A stretch of DNA of 64,000 nt from Glebionis coronaria. Taxonomy: Eukaryota > Streptophyta > Magnoliopsida > Asterales > Asteraceae. Made by a program: the position numbers and the translations under genes. The DNA is taken from positions 386,221,039-386,285,038 of the forward strand of contig CM046879.1 in the NCBI GenBank assembly GCA_025667525.1, in the 5' to 3' direction. Below are positions 31,749 through 44,139 of this stretch, piece by piece (within the stretch, counting starts at the first letter, position 1; each line of letters begins with the position of its first letter). Below the pieces are notes generated by a model. It did not search any database. It was not told the DNA's origin and saw only the letters and a list, made by a program, of their open reading frames with translations.

Positions 31749-32369
31749 TTAGAAAAATAAAGGATATGTCATGGATTCGTGAAAAACTTCTTCAAGTAAA
31801 CGATGGAGGCTCACGTAAACGAACACGAGAGCCTTCTCGAATTGGTCATTACAAAAATGGGTTCCACGATCGCTTATAATAGCACGAGGGGTTTCGAACC
31901 GAGAGAATAGTTGCTTCAAAAACTTCACTACCACACGAGCATCATTAGTAGGTAAAGCCTTAGCTTCCACCCACTTAGAAAGGTAGTCCACCGCGACGAG
32001 GATATACTTGTTACCATGAGACGATGGGAATGGCCCCATAAAGTCTATGCCCCAAATGTCAAAAATCTCACACACTTGAATTATGTTTTGCGGCATTTCA
32101 TCACGTTGAGACGATTTTCCTTGACGTTGGCACGAATCACACGACTTCACAAGTGCGTGTGCATCACGATAGATAGAAGGCCAAAAGAAGCCCGCATCGA
32201 ACACTTTCTTATCCATGAGATTAGCACCGTGGTGACCACCCGTGGGTCCCTCGTGAAAAGATCTAAGGATATTAGAAGCTTCGACACAAAAAAACACAAC
32301 GTCGAACGAGTTGATCCGCACAAACCCGAAAGAGATAAGGGTCGTCCAAAAAATAGAACTTGACGTCAC
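31749..32369 (-). pseudogene. pol: Element A pol: integrase, truncated before the catalytic Glu
   Basis: Shows the HHCC region ([20 protein letters not shown]), the first Asp (WGIDFMGPF) and the second Asp ([10 protein letters not shown]). Similarity stops after NDQFEKA; the Glu (as in [10 protein letters not shown] of B) and the C-terminal DNA-binding part are gone, replaced by unrelated residues. Compared with B, about 220 residues are missing. The enzyme cannot be active. Confidence 0.85.
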
Positions 32370-32532
32370 GAAAGAACTTTCGCTTTTGTTGTGTCGTCAT
32401 ACCCTTGATTATGAAATTTCTTGCATGGTAATTTGCAATGTCGGCAAACCATGGGGTGGTGTCTTTAGAATTCACTACACCGAGAGTCTCAAGAGGAAAT
32501 GTTTCGGTGATTTTCTTTGTTCTCGAAAACAT
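32272..32532 (-). pseudogene. pol: Element A pol: RNase H to integrase connection, in another frame
   Basis: Reads [21 protein letters not shown] and [21 protein letters not shown], the usual segment before the integrase zinc finger in Athila. It overlaps its neighbours only because the frame shifts on both sides (near 32530 and near 32285). Confidence 0.8.
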
Positions 32533-33535
32533 CTTTGTGAGGATCTTCTAGACGAGAGAGATGATCGACCGCTAGATTTTCGGCTCCTCTTTTGTCAAGC
32601 ACGGTGACATCAAATTCTTGGAGGAGGAGCATCCAACGAAGCAATCTCGGCTTAGCATCTTGCTTAGCTAAGAGATACTTGATAGCCGAATGGTCGGTAT
32701 ACACGATGCTTTTAGTTAAGACGAGATAAGGTCGGAATTTCTCAAAAGCATAGACCACGGCAAAGAATTCCTTTTCCGTTGTGGTGTACTTTAATTGAGC
32801 CTCGGTCATCGTCTTACTAGCATAATGGATAGGACGGAAATGCTTTTCATAACGTTGTCCTAAGACGGCCCCTATAGCATAATCACTTGCATCGCACATG
32901 ATTTCAAAGGGTAATTCCCAATTAGGAGCAACAAGAATGGGAGCTTCGGTATGTTTCCTTTTAAGAGTTTCGAAAGCTCTAACACTATCCTCATTGAAAT
33001 TAAAAGGAGCATCCTTCTCGAGAAGGTGTGTCATAGGACGAGAGATTTTCGAAAAGTCTTTGATGAAACGACGATAAAAGCACGCGTGGCCTAGGAAACT
33101 CCTAACTCCCTTAACGGTTTTGGGATGAGGTAACTTGGCGATGACGTCTACCTTAGCTTTATCGACCTCAATCCCCGCTTTCGAGACCTTATGTCCTAAG
33201 ACGATTCCTTGTTTACACATAAAATGACATTTTTCCCAATTAAGCACAAAATTGGTTTCTTTACAACGTTTTAACATTTGCTCGAGATTAGATAAGCACG
33301 ACGTGAACGAATTGCCAAACATCGAAAAGTCATCCATAAATACTTCCATCGACTTCTCGATCATATCGTGAAAAATTGCCATCATACACCGTTGAAATGT
33401 ACCCGGTGCGTTACAAAGTCCGAAAGGCATCCTACGATAAGCAAACGTTCCATAAGGACACGGAAACGTAGTCTTCTCTTGATCACGAGGGTCGATAGGG
33501 TTTGAAAGTAACCGGAAAAACCATCTAAAAATCAA
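32489..33535 (-). pseudogene. pol: Element A pol: RT palm and RNase H
   Basis: Reads [21 protein letters not shown], the FMDD catalytic box ([11 protein letters not shown]), and then RNase H ([38 protein letters not shown]). The first residues are out of frame: a one-base loss near 33500 separates it from the upstream RT part. FMDD rather than YVDD/YMDD is common in gypsy and Athila RT. Confidence 0.88.
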
Positions 33536-34188
33536 TAGAATTCATTTCCCGCGAGTCGCTCCAACATTTGATCCATGAAGGGCAAAGGAAAGTGGTCTTT
33601 ACGAGTGGCCTCATTTAACTTTCGGTAGTCAATACCCACCCTCCAACCGGTCACAACACGAGTGGGAATTAACTCGTTGTTTTCATTAGGCACAACGGTC
33701 ATTCCTCCCTTTTTAGGGACACAATGGATTGGGCTCACCCATGGGCTATCGGAGATAGGATAAATCATTCCTGCGTCAAGGAGTTTTAAAACTTCCTTTT
33801 TAATGACATCGTGAATTTTGGGATTCACCCTTCTTTGACTTTGAATTGCGGGTTTGTAGTCCTCCTCCATTAAAATCTTGTGAGTACAAAATTTTGGGTC
33901 AATACCCTTAATGTCAGAAATTTTCCACGCAATTGCCCCTTTATGAGCTTTAAGAACTTTCAAGAGCTCGGTTTTTTTATCATTAGCAAGACCTCTTGCA
34001 ATAATAACCGGCAACTTGTCATCACCTTCCAAGAATGCGTATTCAAGGTGAGATGGAAGATCTTTCAATTCAAGGATAGGTGGTTCCTCGATTGAAGATT
34101 TTTGCTCAACACTCATAACTTCCATCGGCGGAAGAAATGGTGGAATAGAAGTATCATCACTAATAAACACCTCATCTTCATTGTCGAT
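33532..34188 (-). pseudogene. pol: Element A pol: RT fingers
   Basis: Reads PVIIARGL, AIAWKISDIKGIDPKFCTHKI, GMIYPISDSPWVSPIHCVPKKGG and IDYRKLNEATRKDHFPLPFMD, typical of Athila RT. A TGA at 33532 replaces the Cys of EFYCFLD. A TAA at 34189 interrupts the link from protease. Confidence 0.88.
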
Positions 34189-34677
34189 TTATTTTGAAGT
34201 GAAATCGCCTCCTTGGAATGGAGTGAAATTTGGTGTAGAATTAGCAAGAATCGGATCCAAAATAGTGGGATTGCCACTTGATGAGCTATCAAAAAAACCT
34301 AACACTTCTTGTATAAACTCATCGCAAACCACATCAACTAAGTCAATGTGATTGATGGTAGCGATTTCATAAACATGAGAAGGTTTTGAGTTTTGAGTAG
34401 CGTTTATAACAAGTTCCTCTTCGTTAAATCTCAAAGTGATAGTTCTTGCATGAACGTCGATAAGCGATTTGGAGGTGTCTAAAAATAGACGACCTAAAAT
34501 TAGAGGAACTTGAGGATCCGCGGGGATGTCAACTACTATAAAATCAACGGTATAGTAGAACTTCCCCACTTTCACGAAAACATCTTCGGCTACTCCACAT
34601 GCTAAAATCGTGGAATGATCGGCATCTCGATAGACATGTTCGAAGGAGTAAGAGCCGGAAGCGAAAGCGATTTCCAT
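34189..34677 (-). pseudogene. pol: Element A pol: protease C-terminal part and linker
   Basis: Reads GVAEDVFVKVGKFYYTVDF and DPQVPLILGRLFL, the second half of the retropepsin-like domain, then an acidic linker. It is in frame with the RT part across the TAA at 34189, and out of frame with the active-site part upstream (indel near 34630). Confidence 0.82.
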
Positions 34678-35339
34678 ATGGAAAATGGCATCAAATTAAT
34701 ACTCGCACCAAGATCGGCCAAGGCGAGGCATTTTTTCATATCTCGTATGTCACAAGGAATGAGAAACTTTCCGGGGTCACCAACTTTTTCCGGTATGCGG
34801 TTAAGATAAACCGAAGAACAATTAGCAAGCTTTTCCTTATCGCTCATCATACTTTTAAAAGTGGAAGCGAAACGAGGCATGTATAACAACGCGTCGGCTA
34901 AACTTACATCAAAATGCACTTGTTGAAACATTTTTATAAAAAGCTCGATTTGTTGTTTGTTACGTTCTTGCAATTTCTCTTTGTTTCGTCTCGAAGGGTA
35001 AGGTAAGGGTGGCGTGGGTTGGACATTAGGCAACGGCCTTGGAATCTCGGGTTCCATAATTGGTATTGGTTCAACCGTAGGTGTGGTATGAGCGGTACTT
35101 CGTGGGATTGTAATATGCTCCTTTTCGACCATCACCTCGGGCTCTTTCTCGATTTCCTTCTCCGTAGAAGTACTTGGACGAGAGATTGGTTCCTTGAAAG
35201 TTTTACCACTTCGTGTAGTAATAACCTTCATTTCTCCCTTCGGGTTTGCAATGGTATCACTAGGAAGACCACCCGAGGAAGAGGGTTTACACATGATTGC
35301 TTCAAACATTTTTGCCAATCGGTCCTGATTGCCTAGCAT
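34602..35339 (-). pseudogene. pol: Element A: gag end and protease active site
   Basis: Reads DTIANPKGEMKVITTRSGK, a Pro-rich part, YPSRRNKEKLQ, then the protease active site ALADLGASINLMPFSIW, where DLG replaces the usual DSG/DTG as in many plant gypsy elements. Frameshifted from gag near 35340 and from the rest of protease near 34630. Confidence 0.82.
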
Positions 35340-35373
35340 CCGCTTTTAGCAATTCTTGCTTAATCTCATGTTG

Positions 35374-36309
35374 TCATTGTTCCATATTTTGTTGATTTTG
35401 TTGAAGACGTTGGACATTTCCCTCCATTTTATTTGCATGAGTTTTAAGTTCATTAGCAAGTTCGTTTTTAAGCTCGTTTTTCAACTCGGATCTTAAGCTA
35501 ATCATCTCGCGTTGCATGTTATCAAATTTAGCATCATTTGCTTTAGCATAATCCAAAAATTCTCCTTGAAGATTTTTAGTGTGAGCATTTTGAAAACCTT
35601 GTGTAGTGTTTTGAAAATCACGGTTTTGGTTTTGATTAGTGACTTGTCCATTCCCACTTTGATAATTCCCTTTGTTATAGTTACGTGAATTTCCTTGATA
35701 ATTACCACCTTGATTGTTGTTTCGATAGTTATTAGCATTTTGATTTGGTGGAGCTTGATTTGGGCGGGAACCTTGGCCGTTTTGGTTATAAGTTTCCGTT
35801 GCTACGTAAGCACTCGAAGTGTTACCACCGGCGGTAATGCACTCGGAAAGATCATGAGCTCCACCACAAGACAAACAACTCTTTTCAACCGCTTTAACTG
35901 AAGCGGAATTCAAAGCCTCTTGAGCTTTCCAATGAGTCATAAGATTTGCAAATCTATCGAAAAACCGATTTTCCTCATTAGCTTCATCATGTAAGGCATT
36001 AATGCTACGAGACGATGACGACGATGACGAACCCATATTGGCAACACTCGGTGTGTTACGAGGGCTATAAACCTTAGATCTATTCTCGATAATTTTTATA
36101 GCTTCATCGGTCGTTTTGCACAAAAAATTACCACCCGCGGCGGCATTCAAGTAATCTCGTTCAAGATCATTAAGCCCATTATAAAAAAGTATCAACTTGA
36201 TGCAATTCTGAAAAATCATGGTGTGGACATTCATGTAACATTTCTTTAAATCGTTCCCATGCCATTGAAAAACTTTCATTATTTCGTTGTACAAATCTTG
36301 AAATCTCAT
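35374..36309 (-). pseudogene. gag: Element A gag, C-terminal part with zinc knuckle
   Basis: Reads FYNGLNDLERDYLNAAAGGNF, then CLSCGGAHDLSEC (CX2CX3HX4C), an Asn/Gln/Gly-rich low-complexity part and a coiled region of repeated ELKNELKNEL. It ends at a TGA (35374). The start of this frame overlaps the N-terminal part because of a one-base change in a T run. Confidence 0.82.
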
Positions 36310-36820
36310 TTTTCAAATGTGTTGTTTTAGATGGTGGAAAAAAATTGTTCACAAACATAGAAACGAGATCACCCCATGTGAAAATTGAATTTGGCGGTTC
36401 TTTCTCAAGCCAAATTTTAGCGGGTCCATCTAAAGAGTATGGAAACAACATCATCTTAATGGCGTCATGTGGAACATCCTTAAACTTGCTAGTTGCGGTG
36501 AGACGATTAAAATTCCTTATGTGATAGTGCGGGTTGTCTTTCTCATGACCTCTAAACTTATTATCTTGCAACATCGACATTAAACCCGTCTTAATCTCGA
36601 AATTCTCTACAAGAATAGCGGGAATCACAATGGCCTCTGCAAAACCCTCGGTGGGTGCTTGTAGCAACTCCATCATAGTACGATTAGCCATGACGACTTC
36701 TTGTTCTACAATAGGTTCAACAATTGGAGTTTGTTCTTCAATAAACGTCTCTTGATTTGCTTGTTTTTGAAGACGTTTACGAGCTCGTTTTGCTTGATTA
36801 CAAGTGATCATAAACTTCAC
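36179..36820 (-). pseudogene. gag: Element A gag, N-terminal part
   Basis: Starts MKFMITCNQAKRARKRLQK. It contains the retrotransposon gag core (FRGHEKDNPHYHIRNF, MMLFPYSLDGPAKIWLEKEPP, ESFSMAWERFKEMLHECPHHDF). The frame is lost in a six-base T run (36183-36188 on the plus strand, A6) just before the natural continuation TFYNGLN. Confidence 0.85.
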
Positions 36821-37540
36821 GAAGAATGGGACGTGAGCAAAGAAGATTCTTTTTGGGTGTTTTGTGAATTTTCAATTTTTTTGTGTTTTTGATTGTTTTT
36901 AATTTTTTTTGGATTTTGGTGTATCTTCGTAGACAACAATCTACCAAATCTCTCCTCGAATCAAACTCTTGATTAAAGAAGCCTCAAAAGAATGAAAACG
37001 ATCACGTGGAGTGAACGCCTTCGAATGACTTTAGAACTTTGGTGAAAACTAAATTGTTCAAGAGGGTTTAATCACAAAGAAAACCAAGCAAATATATTAT
37101 ACGTAATAATACTTTGGGCGGCAAAACCCTCGATTAGCCTTCAATCTCAAAATACTCACAAGCAAGCGGGGAAACGAGGCTGCGCGAAGCACTTAAGAGC
37201 CTTTTTCCTTAGGGTATATTTTATAATACCTGCCTTATACCCACCTTATAGTTCGTATTTTTCAAAATCGAGCTTCACGAAAGTATTTATCTATTTTTGC
37301 CTTTTTCTTTTTGTTTGAGATTCGAATACAATAATTAGGAGATCAAATCCCAATTAAGGTTGTGTTTTCACACTTTTGGAGATGTTTTGAATTGATTGTG
37401 ATACTTTATACAAGATAGTAATAATAATTTCACAAGAAAAATCAAAAAACCGATAATACGTATTAGTAGATTTCTACTAATACAAATACTATTTATGGTT
37501 AATATTAAAAACAACAAGACAAATTAATCACGACACACCC
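36821..37540 (-). other. 5' leader of element A
   Basis: About 720 bases between the primer site and gag, rich in A and T, with no supported ORF. Confidence 0.6.
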
Positions 37541-37557
37541 CCCCGGCAGCGGCGCCA
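37541..37557 (-). other. Primer-binding site for tRNA-Asp (element A)
   Basis: On the minus strand TGGCGCCGCTGCCGGGG matches the 3' end complement of tRNA-Asp with one change, as in Athila. It lies three bases from the LTR. Confidence 0.85.
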
Positions 37558-37560
37558 AAA

Positions 37561-39319
37561 TGATTGTGGTAAAATACGTCTTTTAGGAAAAAGAGCGTAA
37601 ATGAGCGGTAAGTATTAAGTGATGATTTAGGAAAATCAAGCACTAATGACCCTTATGAAGTTCGTTTCCCAAGGAGGTATATGCGTGTGAGTAAAATGTA
37701 ACAAGGTTTGCGATTAATATTGGTTAGAAGGGGATGAGAAAAGAGGATGACGAAGACGTGAAATTAATTACTACTATGACTAAACGTAAAACCGTAAAAT
37801 GAGAAAAAATAAAAATTAATTCTAAAAATTACCAAAAATTAAAATAAATAAACTAAGAGTTTAGCAATGATCAAAACTTTTTCAAACCTTTTAATTAATT
37901 AAATATTAATTTTTAAATGCTAATTAAAGCCCTAAAAATCAAATTAATTATCAAAAAGCCTAAATAAAGATTTTTCAATTGGTAAACCTCTAAAATGACC
38001 TAAAAAGATTAAAAACTATTTTTATAAATTTTTAAACTAACAAAAACTATTTAAAATGATTTAAAAACTATTAAAAATTAAAATAATTATAAAAATTAAT
38101 CTAAAGATGATAAAATTAATCTAAGAGTTGCAAAAATCCTATTTTAATGTATTTAAGCTAAGAAAAATATAAAAAGTGCAAAAATGTGAAATTTGAAAAA
38201 TAATAAAAAATAATATTAAAATAATATTAAAAATCCAAAGATTATAAAATTACCCCTATTGGGCCCTCAAATGGGCCAAAAGCAAACTAGTTTATTTTAA
38301 CCTAAATAATCAGAAAATGAAAGTGAAGTTACCAAATTACCCCTATTGGGCCCTCAAATGGGCCAAAAGCAAAATCAGTCAAGCTTAATGGGCTTTTTAG
38401 CCCAAAAAGTCAAAATAAGCCCAAATGACTTGGAAAATCCCTATCTGACTCAAAATTTAATTCTAAACACAAAACTCTGAAGGCCCAAAAGCTGAAAGTG
38501 AGCTTATCACAGCTTAATGAACAAACAGCTTATCCTTATTGGGCTAATAAGCCCATTAAGCAATAAGCCAATGCCATAAGCTCTAATTTGACACACAACC
38601 TTCTTTTGGGATACTAAAGAGATCTGTAAAAAGAAATTTTGAAAAAACACACTCAATAAGCCAGAAATAAGCCAAGTACAAATCCACTAAAAGACAAAAT
38701 AGTCGGGTTTTAGTTCTAGGGCACCTCAGGACTTGATTCAACTTGAAAAATGTTATAAATTACTTCAATAAGCCAAATCAATCAACCAAAATCCGATAAG
38801 CAAAACCAATAAGCTGGAATAAGCCAATAAGCACTTATGAAAAAGTCAATTAAGTTGGTTTTCTAGTCAAACCCTAAAGTCAACCCACCAATTGCTCCAG
38901 TATGAACAAATGGGTCAAATAATGAGCACCTATTACAAAATCAAAGTTGTTGCTGGTTAAAATAAGCTAGAATAGCTTATTGATAAGCTGATGTCCAATT
39001 AACACTAGCAGGGGGAACTTTCAGTAGGAACTGGTTCCCACTGCCTTGACTATTTGACCTTTGATTTTAGAGAGATTCTGTATGTTTTGTTGGAAGACAA
39101 GGGCACCCAAGTGATCAGTTAATCACAAGGAGTCACAATCAAGCACAAAAACACACTTTAGTATCACCAATTAGCACAGACAAATCAAACGATGCTCAGA
39201 TCTAGCACAGACATGGATATTAAGCAGTTATGAACACTTAAGTAGTTTTAAGCTAGAATAAGCACTCCAAATTCAACCAGATGCATACACAAGCTATGTA
39301 AACTGTTATTAAGCACAAA
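37561..39319 (-). repeat. 5' LTR of element A, inner piece
   Basis: Opens TGATTGTGG on the plus strand, as at 14010. It holds a duplicated segment (starts at 38249 and 38336; ATTACCCCTATTGGGCCCTC) missing from the other LTR. It ends at the ACAAA target (39315-39319) of element B and resumes at 61630. Confidence 0.88.
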
Positions 39320-39936
39320 TGATACAAGTGTTTTTCTATGGGTTCAATTATCGTCTCTCGATATCCTCTCGAATTTATCTCGGCTCTAAGTGGAATGATT
39401 TGTTCTTGGTTAGTAAAAAGTGGTTGGTTTGTTTATCTATTTTAAACTAATGACAAGAAATTAAGTGTCGAAGAGTAAAATTAAAGATTTAAAAGATTAA
39501 AGTAAAGAAACGAGTTTAAAAACAAATGTTTGAAAACTTTAAACTTATACTAGGAAGATAAATGGACATTCAATAAAAACTAACTCTTGGAAAACTTTGT
39601 AAAAAAAATGAACTTGGTTGAAAAGTACTAAAAGAAAGTAAGAACGGAACAAAGCAAACCAAGTGAATCGGAATAACCCAAAAAGAGGTGTAATCGGAAT
39701 GTATTCCGATCTAATGATCGGAATATGGGAAGAGACTAGTGATCGGAATATGAGGAAAACTCCCAATCGGAATGCTAAAAAATGAATCAATCGGAATGTT
39801 GGGGAAAGGCATCAATCGGAATATCAGAAATAGTCCAAATCGGAATGATGGGGAAAATAGGCACTGATCGGAATGTTAAAATACTTACCGTCGGAATAAA
39901 CTAAACCCTTTTCCGATCATACGATCGGAAAGAGGG
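39320..39936 (-). repeat. 3' LTR of element B, first piece
   Basis: Opens TGATACAAGTG. It contains about ten copies of an AATCGGAAT-like word (39655-39930), which read ATTCCGATT on the transcribed strand. It stops at GAGGG (39932-39936), the target of C. The 81-codon ORF at 39545-39790 is kept in the other LTR but shortened there, and is not taken as a gene. Confidence 0.92.
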
Positions 39937-40401
39937 TGTTGGGTCTACTAGATGTAGATCTTGCAGCTTGTCAGGACCGGTGAATGACTTCTGTAATCAC
40001 AAGTCAAATCACAAAGAGAATCTATACATAGTATGAATGAAGAATATAAATATAATCAAAGAGAACAGAATAACTATAAAGACTTGATCCTTTCTAAGGA
40101 TTTCTAATATTGATAATCACTAGAACTACGTTTTGTGAAGGTGTGTATAACCCTTCTGCCTAAGGTTCCTTTTATACTACAAGAAAACCCTAATACAGCA
40201 TTAAAGAAAACGTGTAAAACTGATATGCACATCCTTTCCTAACATATCTCATGCATATCCTAACAGAATATTAAGTAAATAATAAAGTTTGACTTCGACT
40301 AGGACCAGGAGCAGGACTTGCTCCTACTACTACTAGGACCAGGAGGAACTACATACCTCCTAGTCTACCTATTACATATATCTATTACAATGGTCCTAAC
40401 A
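39937..40401 (-). repeat. 3' LTR of element C
   Basis: On the plus strand TGTTGGGTCT to GGTCCTAACA, 465 bp. Confidence 0.95.
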
Positions 40402-40418
40402 ATCCTCCCCTAAACTTG
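40402..40418 (-). other. Polypurine tract of element C
   Basis: On the minus strand CAAGTTTAGGGGAGGAT directly precedes the TG of the LTR and matches the tract of D (TTAAGGGAGGAT). Confidence 0.85.
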
Positions 40419-41409
40419 AATTTGACCTGTTGAGTTCAAGTTTCCTGGAAAACGTGCAAAGAAAGCCCGAGGATTGTATCAGCAAAACAAATAGCAGCAT
40501 CAACAAGATAAGAATCAGAGTAACCACCGCAACATGAAACACTAGAAGCTTCTCCAAAGCTTGTAACAAATCAGCATCGTGTTGAATCTTTTCAGCAACA
40601 TGAGCAGATTTGATGAGCCTTTACCAAGTAGCTGCTCGCTCTTGGGCTAGCTAGTCATTCTGGTGGAATAAGCATCACCCTGGGAGACTAGAACCCAGCC
40701 CAACTCTTAGAACGTGAATCAATGGTGAGTGGGAGTACCCTGATGATTTTAGGCAAACCATCACAGCCGTCAACGGATTTGATGCGTCTTTACCAGAAGC
40801 CGTACCCTTCTGGACTCGCCAACTCTTAGCAATGAAGCATCGGTGAGTTGAACACCCTATAGCTTTAAGCAAGCTATTACAGCTGTCAACGGATTTGATA
40901 AGATCTTTACCAAGAGCCGTACCCCCTTGGATTAGCCACTTTTCAGTCCAAGACTATGGCAAGTGAAAACCATCCAGTTTTGGGTAACCTGGCAACCATC
41001 AACGGATTTGAGAATCGCACCAGGAGCCGTACCCTCAAGGTGAATCAACTTTTTCTTTTCGATTAGACATGGTAAGTTGAGAACCATTTGTTGTGTGGAC
41101 CACGTCCAACACCAAGTGAAGCCAAATACCAGTACAAGCACAAATCAGTCACCAGAACCCACAAAGTGAAGCAGCCAAGGGATATTATTCACAAGTATAA
41201 AACCTAGAAAGTGTGAAAAGTATAAGCAGATATTAAATAAAAGGTTTTTTTTTAACTATGTTATGAAGTGTCAGATTATTTGTTTGTGTGTTTTTTTTTT
41301 ACACTATAAAGAATGAAGTTCACCAATCACTGTACATAATGGTGAAAAGAATGAAAATAAGAACAAACGAACAAAAATACAAAGCATAAACACTTACAAC
41401 CCAAGCACA
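40419..41409 (-). repeat. 3' noncoding region of C with tandem hairpin cassettes
   Basis: The three units seen in D are present here. The kept GGTACGG words (CCGTACC on the plus strand) lie near 40802, 40917 and 41025, with stems CCAGAA/TTCTGG, CCAAG/CTTGG and the imperfect ACC..GAG type respectively. No ORF is supported; the 65- and 69-codon ORFs here follow the repeats. Confidence 0.7.
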
Positions 41410-41940
41410 TCACATACCAGAAGCAGCCTTCTTATCGGCTAGCAACCGCGCCTGAATACCTTCCACCAATGCCATGGCCATAGAGGACTCATTTCCAGAT
41501 GGAGCAGTAGAAATTTCCAAGTGACTAGCCAAACATCGCCTCCATCGAAGAAATTGTCAAAGGATACTCCACATCCGTCAGCATAAAAACCATATGACCA
41601 GATTCTAATTCCAACATATGAACACCACAGCCAGCATATAGCTTCCAGCGCTGAATCACCCATTGCATTTGATCCTTCCATATGCCCGAAACAGGAGCAT
41701 TAGGAGGAGCATCCGACATTAGCTTAAGATCAGCCCAGATACGCAGACCAGGCCATGAAGACACAGCCAGTGGGTCAAAAGGCATACTAGAATCAACAAG
41801 TCCATACAACGCCATAAGATCCATACGGTCAGCCCAAGACAACACACCCTGCAAACCCGTTGCCAAACGCACAGACCCATCACTTAAAGTAATCCGATGG
41901 GATACGCCACCAGGAAGTGTTGTAGAACGCTCAACCAATA
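41410..41940 (-). pseudogene. Element C third ORF, C-terminal domain
   Basis: Reads HRITLSDGSVRL, LSWADRMDLMALYG, IQRWKLYAGCGVHMLELE and YPLTISSMEAM. Then a one-base insertion near 41532 shifts the frame. The natural end ASGM-stop, as in D, is at 41410. It is shifted from the middle part near 41940. The final domain may be a small globular fold of unknown role. Confidence 0.68.
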
Positions 41941-43068
41941 ACCAGTAATGTTCCCATTGCCCAAAGGTAAGTCAGAATCGCTGTCAGAAGCTGCATCAAT
42001 CAAATTCTCAGGATCACGCTTCTCATAAGAGACTGTCTTACCACAGCGAACACGACGAGCTTGTTTCTGGCGAAGGAAACGTCTAGGTGTGGGATCACGA
42101 GAGGTGGATTCAACCTTTACCCTAACCTCAGCAGCAGCAGGGGGAGCAGTAGAAGTAGACTCATGAATGTGCCCACCCAAAGGACCAATAGGAGCTGCAT
42201 CAGAAGTAGGATTTGGTTGAGTACCAGGAACTGGTGGTGATGGAGATGGCATAGCAGGTGTAGTAGCAGCAGTTGTGGTGGTGATAGCAAATGTGATTGT
42301 TGGAACATGTGTGGTGGTGGTCGTAACAGGTGTGGTGGTAGAAGCATGAGTGGTGGTAGTAGCATCAAAGGTGGTAGTAGCAGGACCAGCAGTAGAACCC
42401 AAAGGAGCAACCAAAGGAGAAGTAGAAGTACCAACAGAAGTAGCAACAAAACTAGATGGACTAGCAGTAGAACCAGGAGTGGGAGCAGATGAAAGACCAG
42501 TAGAAACAGCAGGCGTAGAAGAAGTCAGACCACGAGGATGGTAAATAAATCTTTCCGGAATGGGTTGACTCTGACGCTTAACCATCTTTTCATAAAGTGC
42601 CTTGATCTCATCAAAAGTCAAAGCCCGCACCCGGTCCCACGTCCAAGGAGCATTAAAATGAGCAGCAGACTGATATTTCACATAACGTTGCATTTGCTTG
42701 CGCTCCTCAGTCTGAGATAAAGGTCTGTTCTTTCTCTGTTTCTTAAGTTCTGCAGCAAGGGCCAACTGGTGCATACGCATCAATACCATAGCCCTCGGAA
42801 TATAATTGTGCTCATCAACATTGTCACCCAAAAGATCTGTAAACTGAGCATAATCCCGGGTGAGAACAGTCAAAACCTGCATCCATTTACAATCACTCCA
42901 ATGCATGGCATCGTGCTGAATTTGTTCACGCCTCCGCTTTTGAAGCTCTTCTTCAGCAGCCCTATCGGCTTCATCAATATCGGCTTGAACCCGACGAGCA
43001 GCCTCCTCACCTAGCCTTTCCTCTTCAAGCTGGCGACGGGTACGCTTTCGAGATGGGGAATGGAGCAT
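41884..43068 (-). pseudogene. Element C third ORF, middle part
   Basis: Reads RKRTRRQLEEERLGEEAARR, KWMQVLTVLTRDYAQFTDLLG, MQRYVKYQSAAHF, FDEIKALYEKMVKRQ, a Thr-rich low-complexity stretch and a basic PRRFLRQKQARRVR part. This whole stretch is one open frame, unlike in D. The upstream frame was lost by an indel near 43030. The Thr-rich part also creates a Leu-rich shadow ORF that is not real. Confidence 0.7.
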
Positions 43069-43546
43069 CAGTCATTGGGGCCTTGCCCTTCGAATCATGA
43101 GAGGGACCAGCATGAGAACCAGCAACAAGATCAGAATCACCACCCACAGGAGTGGGAATAGCACCAGGAGAAGGAACGCTGGAGGACGTTGGAGGAACCG
43201 GCAAATCATCATAAACTTTATCAGCAAAGGCAGCCTTTGCCAACCACGTCAAACCATCCTCAACATTATCCGTACCCTCCTCATTAGAATCTGAATGGAT
43301 CACATGCTTCTTGCGACGCCGTTGCTGAGTTTCCAACGCTTTGATATGATCATCCAAGAGAAGAACAAACTCCCTAGTAAGTTTCCGATGTTGGTTCAAG
43401 TCAGCTTCCAAAGAAATCATCCGCTCATGGTACCTTAGGTTGGATGCTTCAATGTAATCCAGGATGTCAGCAAAATGTTCACGATGGGGACCATCACCCA
43501 GATAAGCAACTCGGTTGTGAGCAGGTTGATAAGCAAGAGCAGCCAT
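43025..43546 (-). pseudogene. Element C third ORF, N-terminal part with a 1-kb internal deletion
   Basis: Starts MAALAYQPAHNRVAYLGDG and goes directly from EASNLRY to HERMISLEADLNQHRK. D has about 1,007 extra bases between these points (27083-28089) holding the conserved N-terminal domain. The D borders read AG/GTATGC and CATAG/GTACC, so the lost part begins GT and ends AG. The join keeps the frame. Then a basic RRRKKH tract and an acidic part follow. Confidence 0.7.
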
Positions 43547-44139
43547 GGATATTGATTAATTGATGGAAGAAGGATTGTGATTAGGGTGGAGAGAGTAGGA
43601 GCGGTTTTATGTGTGTGTATATTGTAATGAGTGAGTCAAGGGTGTATGTTGACCATAAATAGAGAAAGTGGTAACTGTTCATTGACCCCTATTAATGGGG
43701 GGTTGCCCTTTCAAATTAAACCATAATTGCATAGTAACCACTTGCCCTTTTTAACATAATTACCAACTCCCAATTACCATGCTTAATTAAAATATAAATA
43801 CCAGGATTGGGATTGTTGACCAAAAGTCAAAGCACACAATGGTCAGACCAGGAGCAAAACGTGATTAACAAAGGACAAAAGGAATGAACAGTGTGCCAGA
43901 CCAGTACCAGGAGCCAACCACCACTTGACATGGAACAATTTTAAACCACCAGAAACCAACCAAGTATAACTAGTAGCTGACCAAGGAGGACCAGAAGCCA
44001 GTCATGTAAGGCCATATCCACTAGAAGTGAGCAAAAACCTCCACCAGAAGTAACACATACCACCAAAACCAAAGAAAAATGTTGTTAAAATCTATCAATA
44101 CGTCAGTCTGTCCTAAGAATATGTACACAAAGCCTCCCC
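43547..44139 (-). other. Spacer between pol and third ORF of C
   Basis: Corresponds to 26345-26969 of D. No ORF is supported; traces of CCAGAAGCC-type repeats correspond to the tandem repeat of D. Confidence 0.6.

Noticed and set aside
42117..42449. Leu-rich 110-codon ORF in C
   Set aside because: It is the shifted-frame reading of the Thr/Pro-rich stretch (ACC/ACT codons) of the third ORF, on the same strand.
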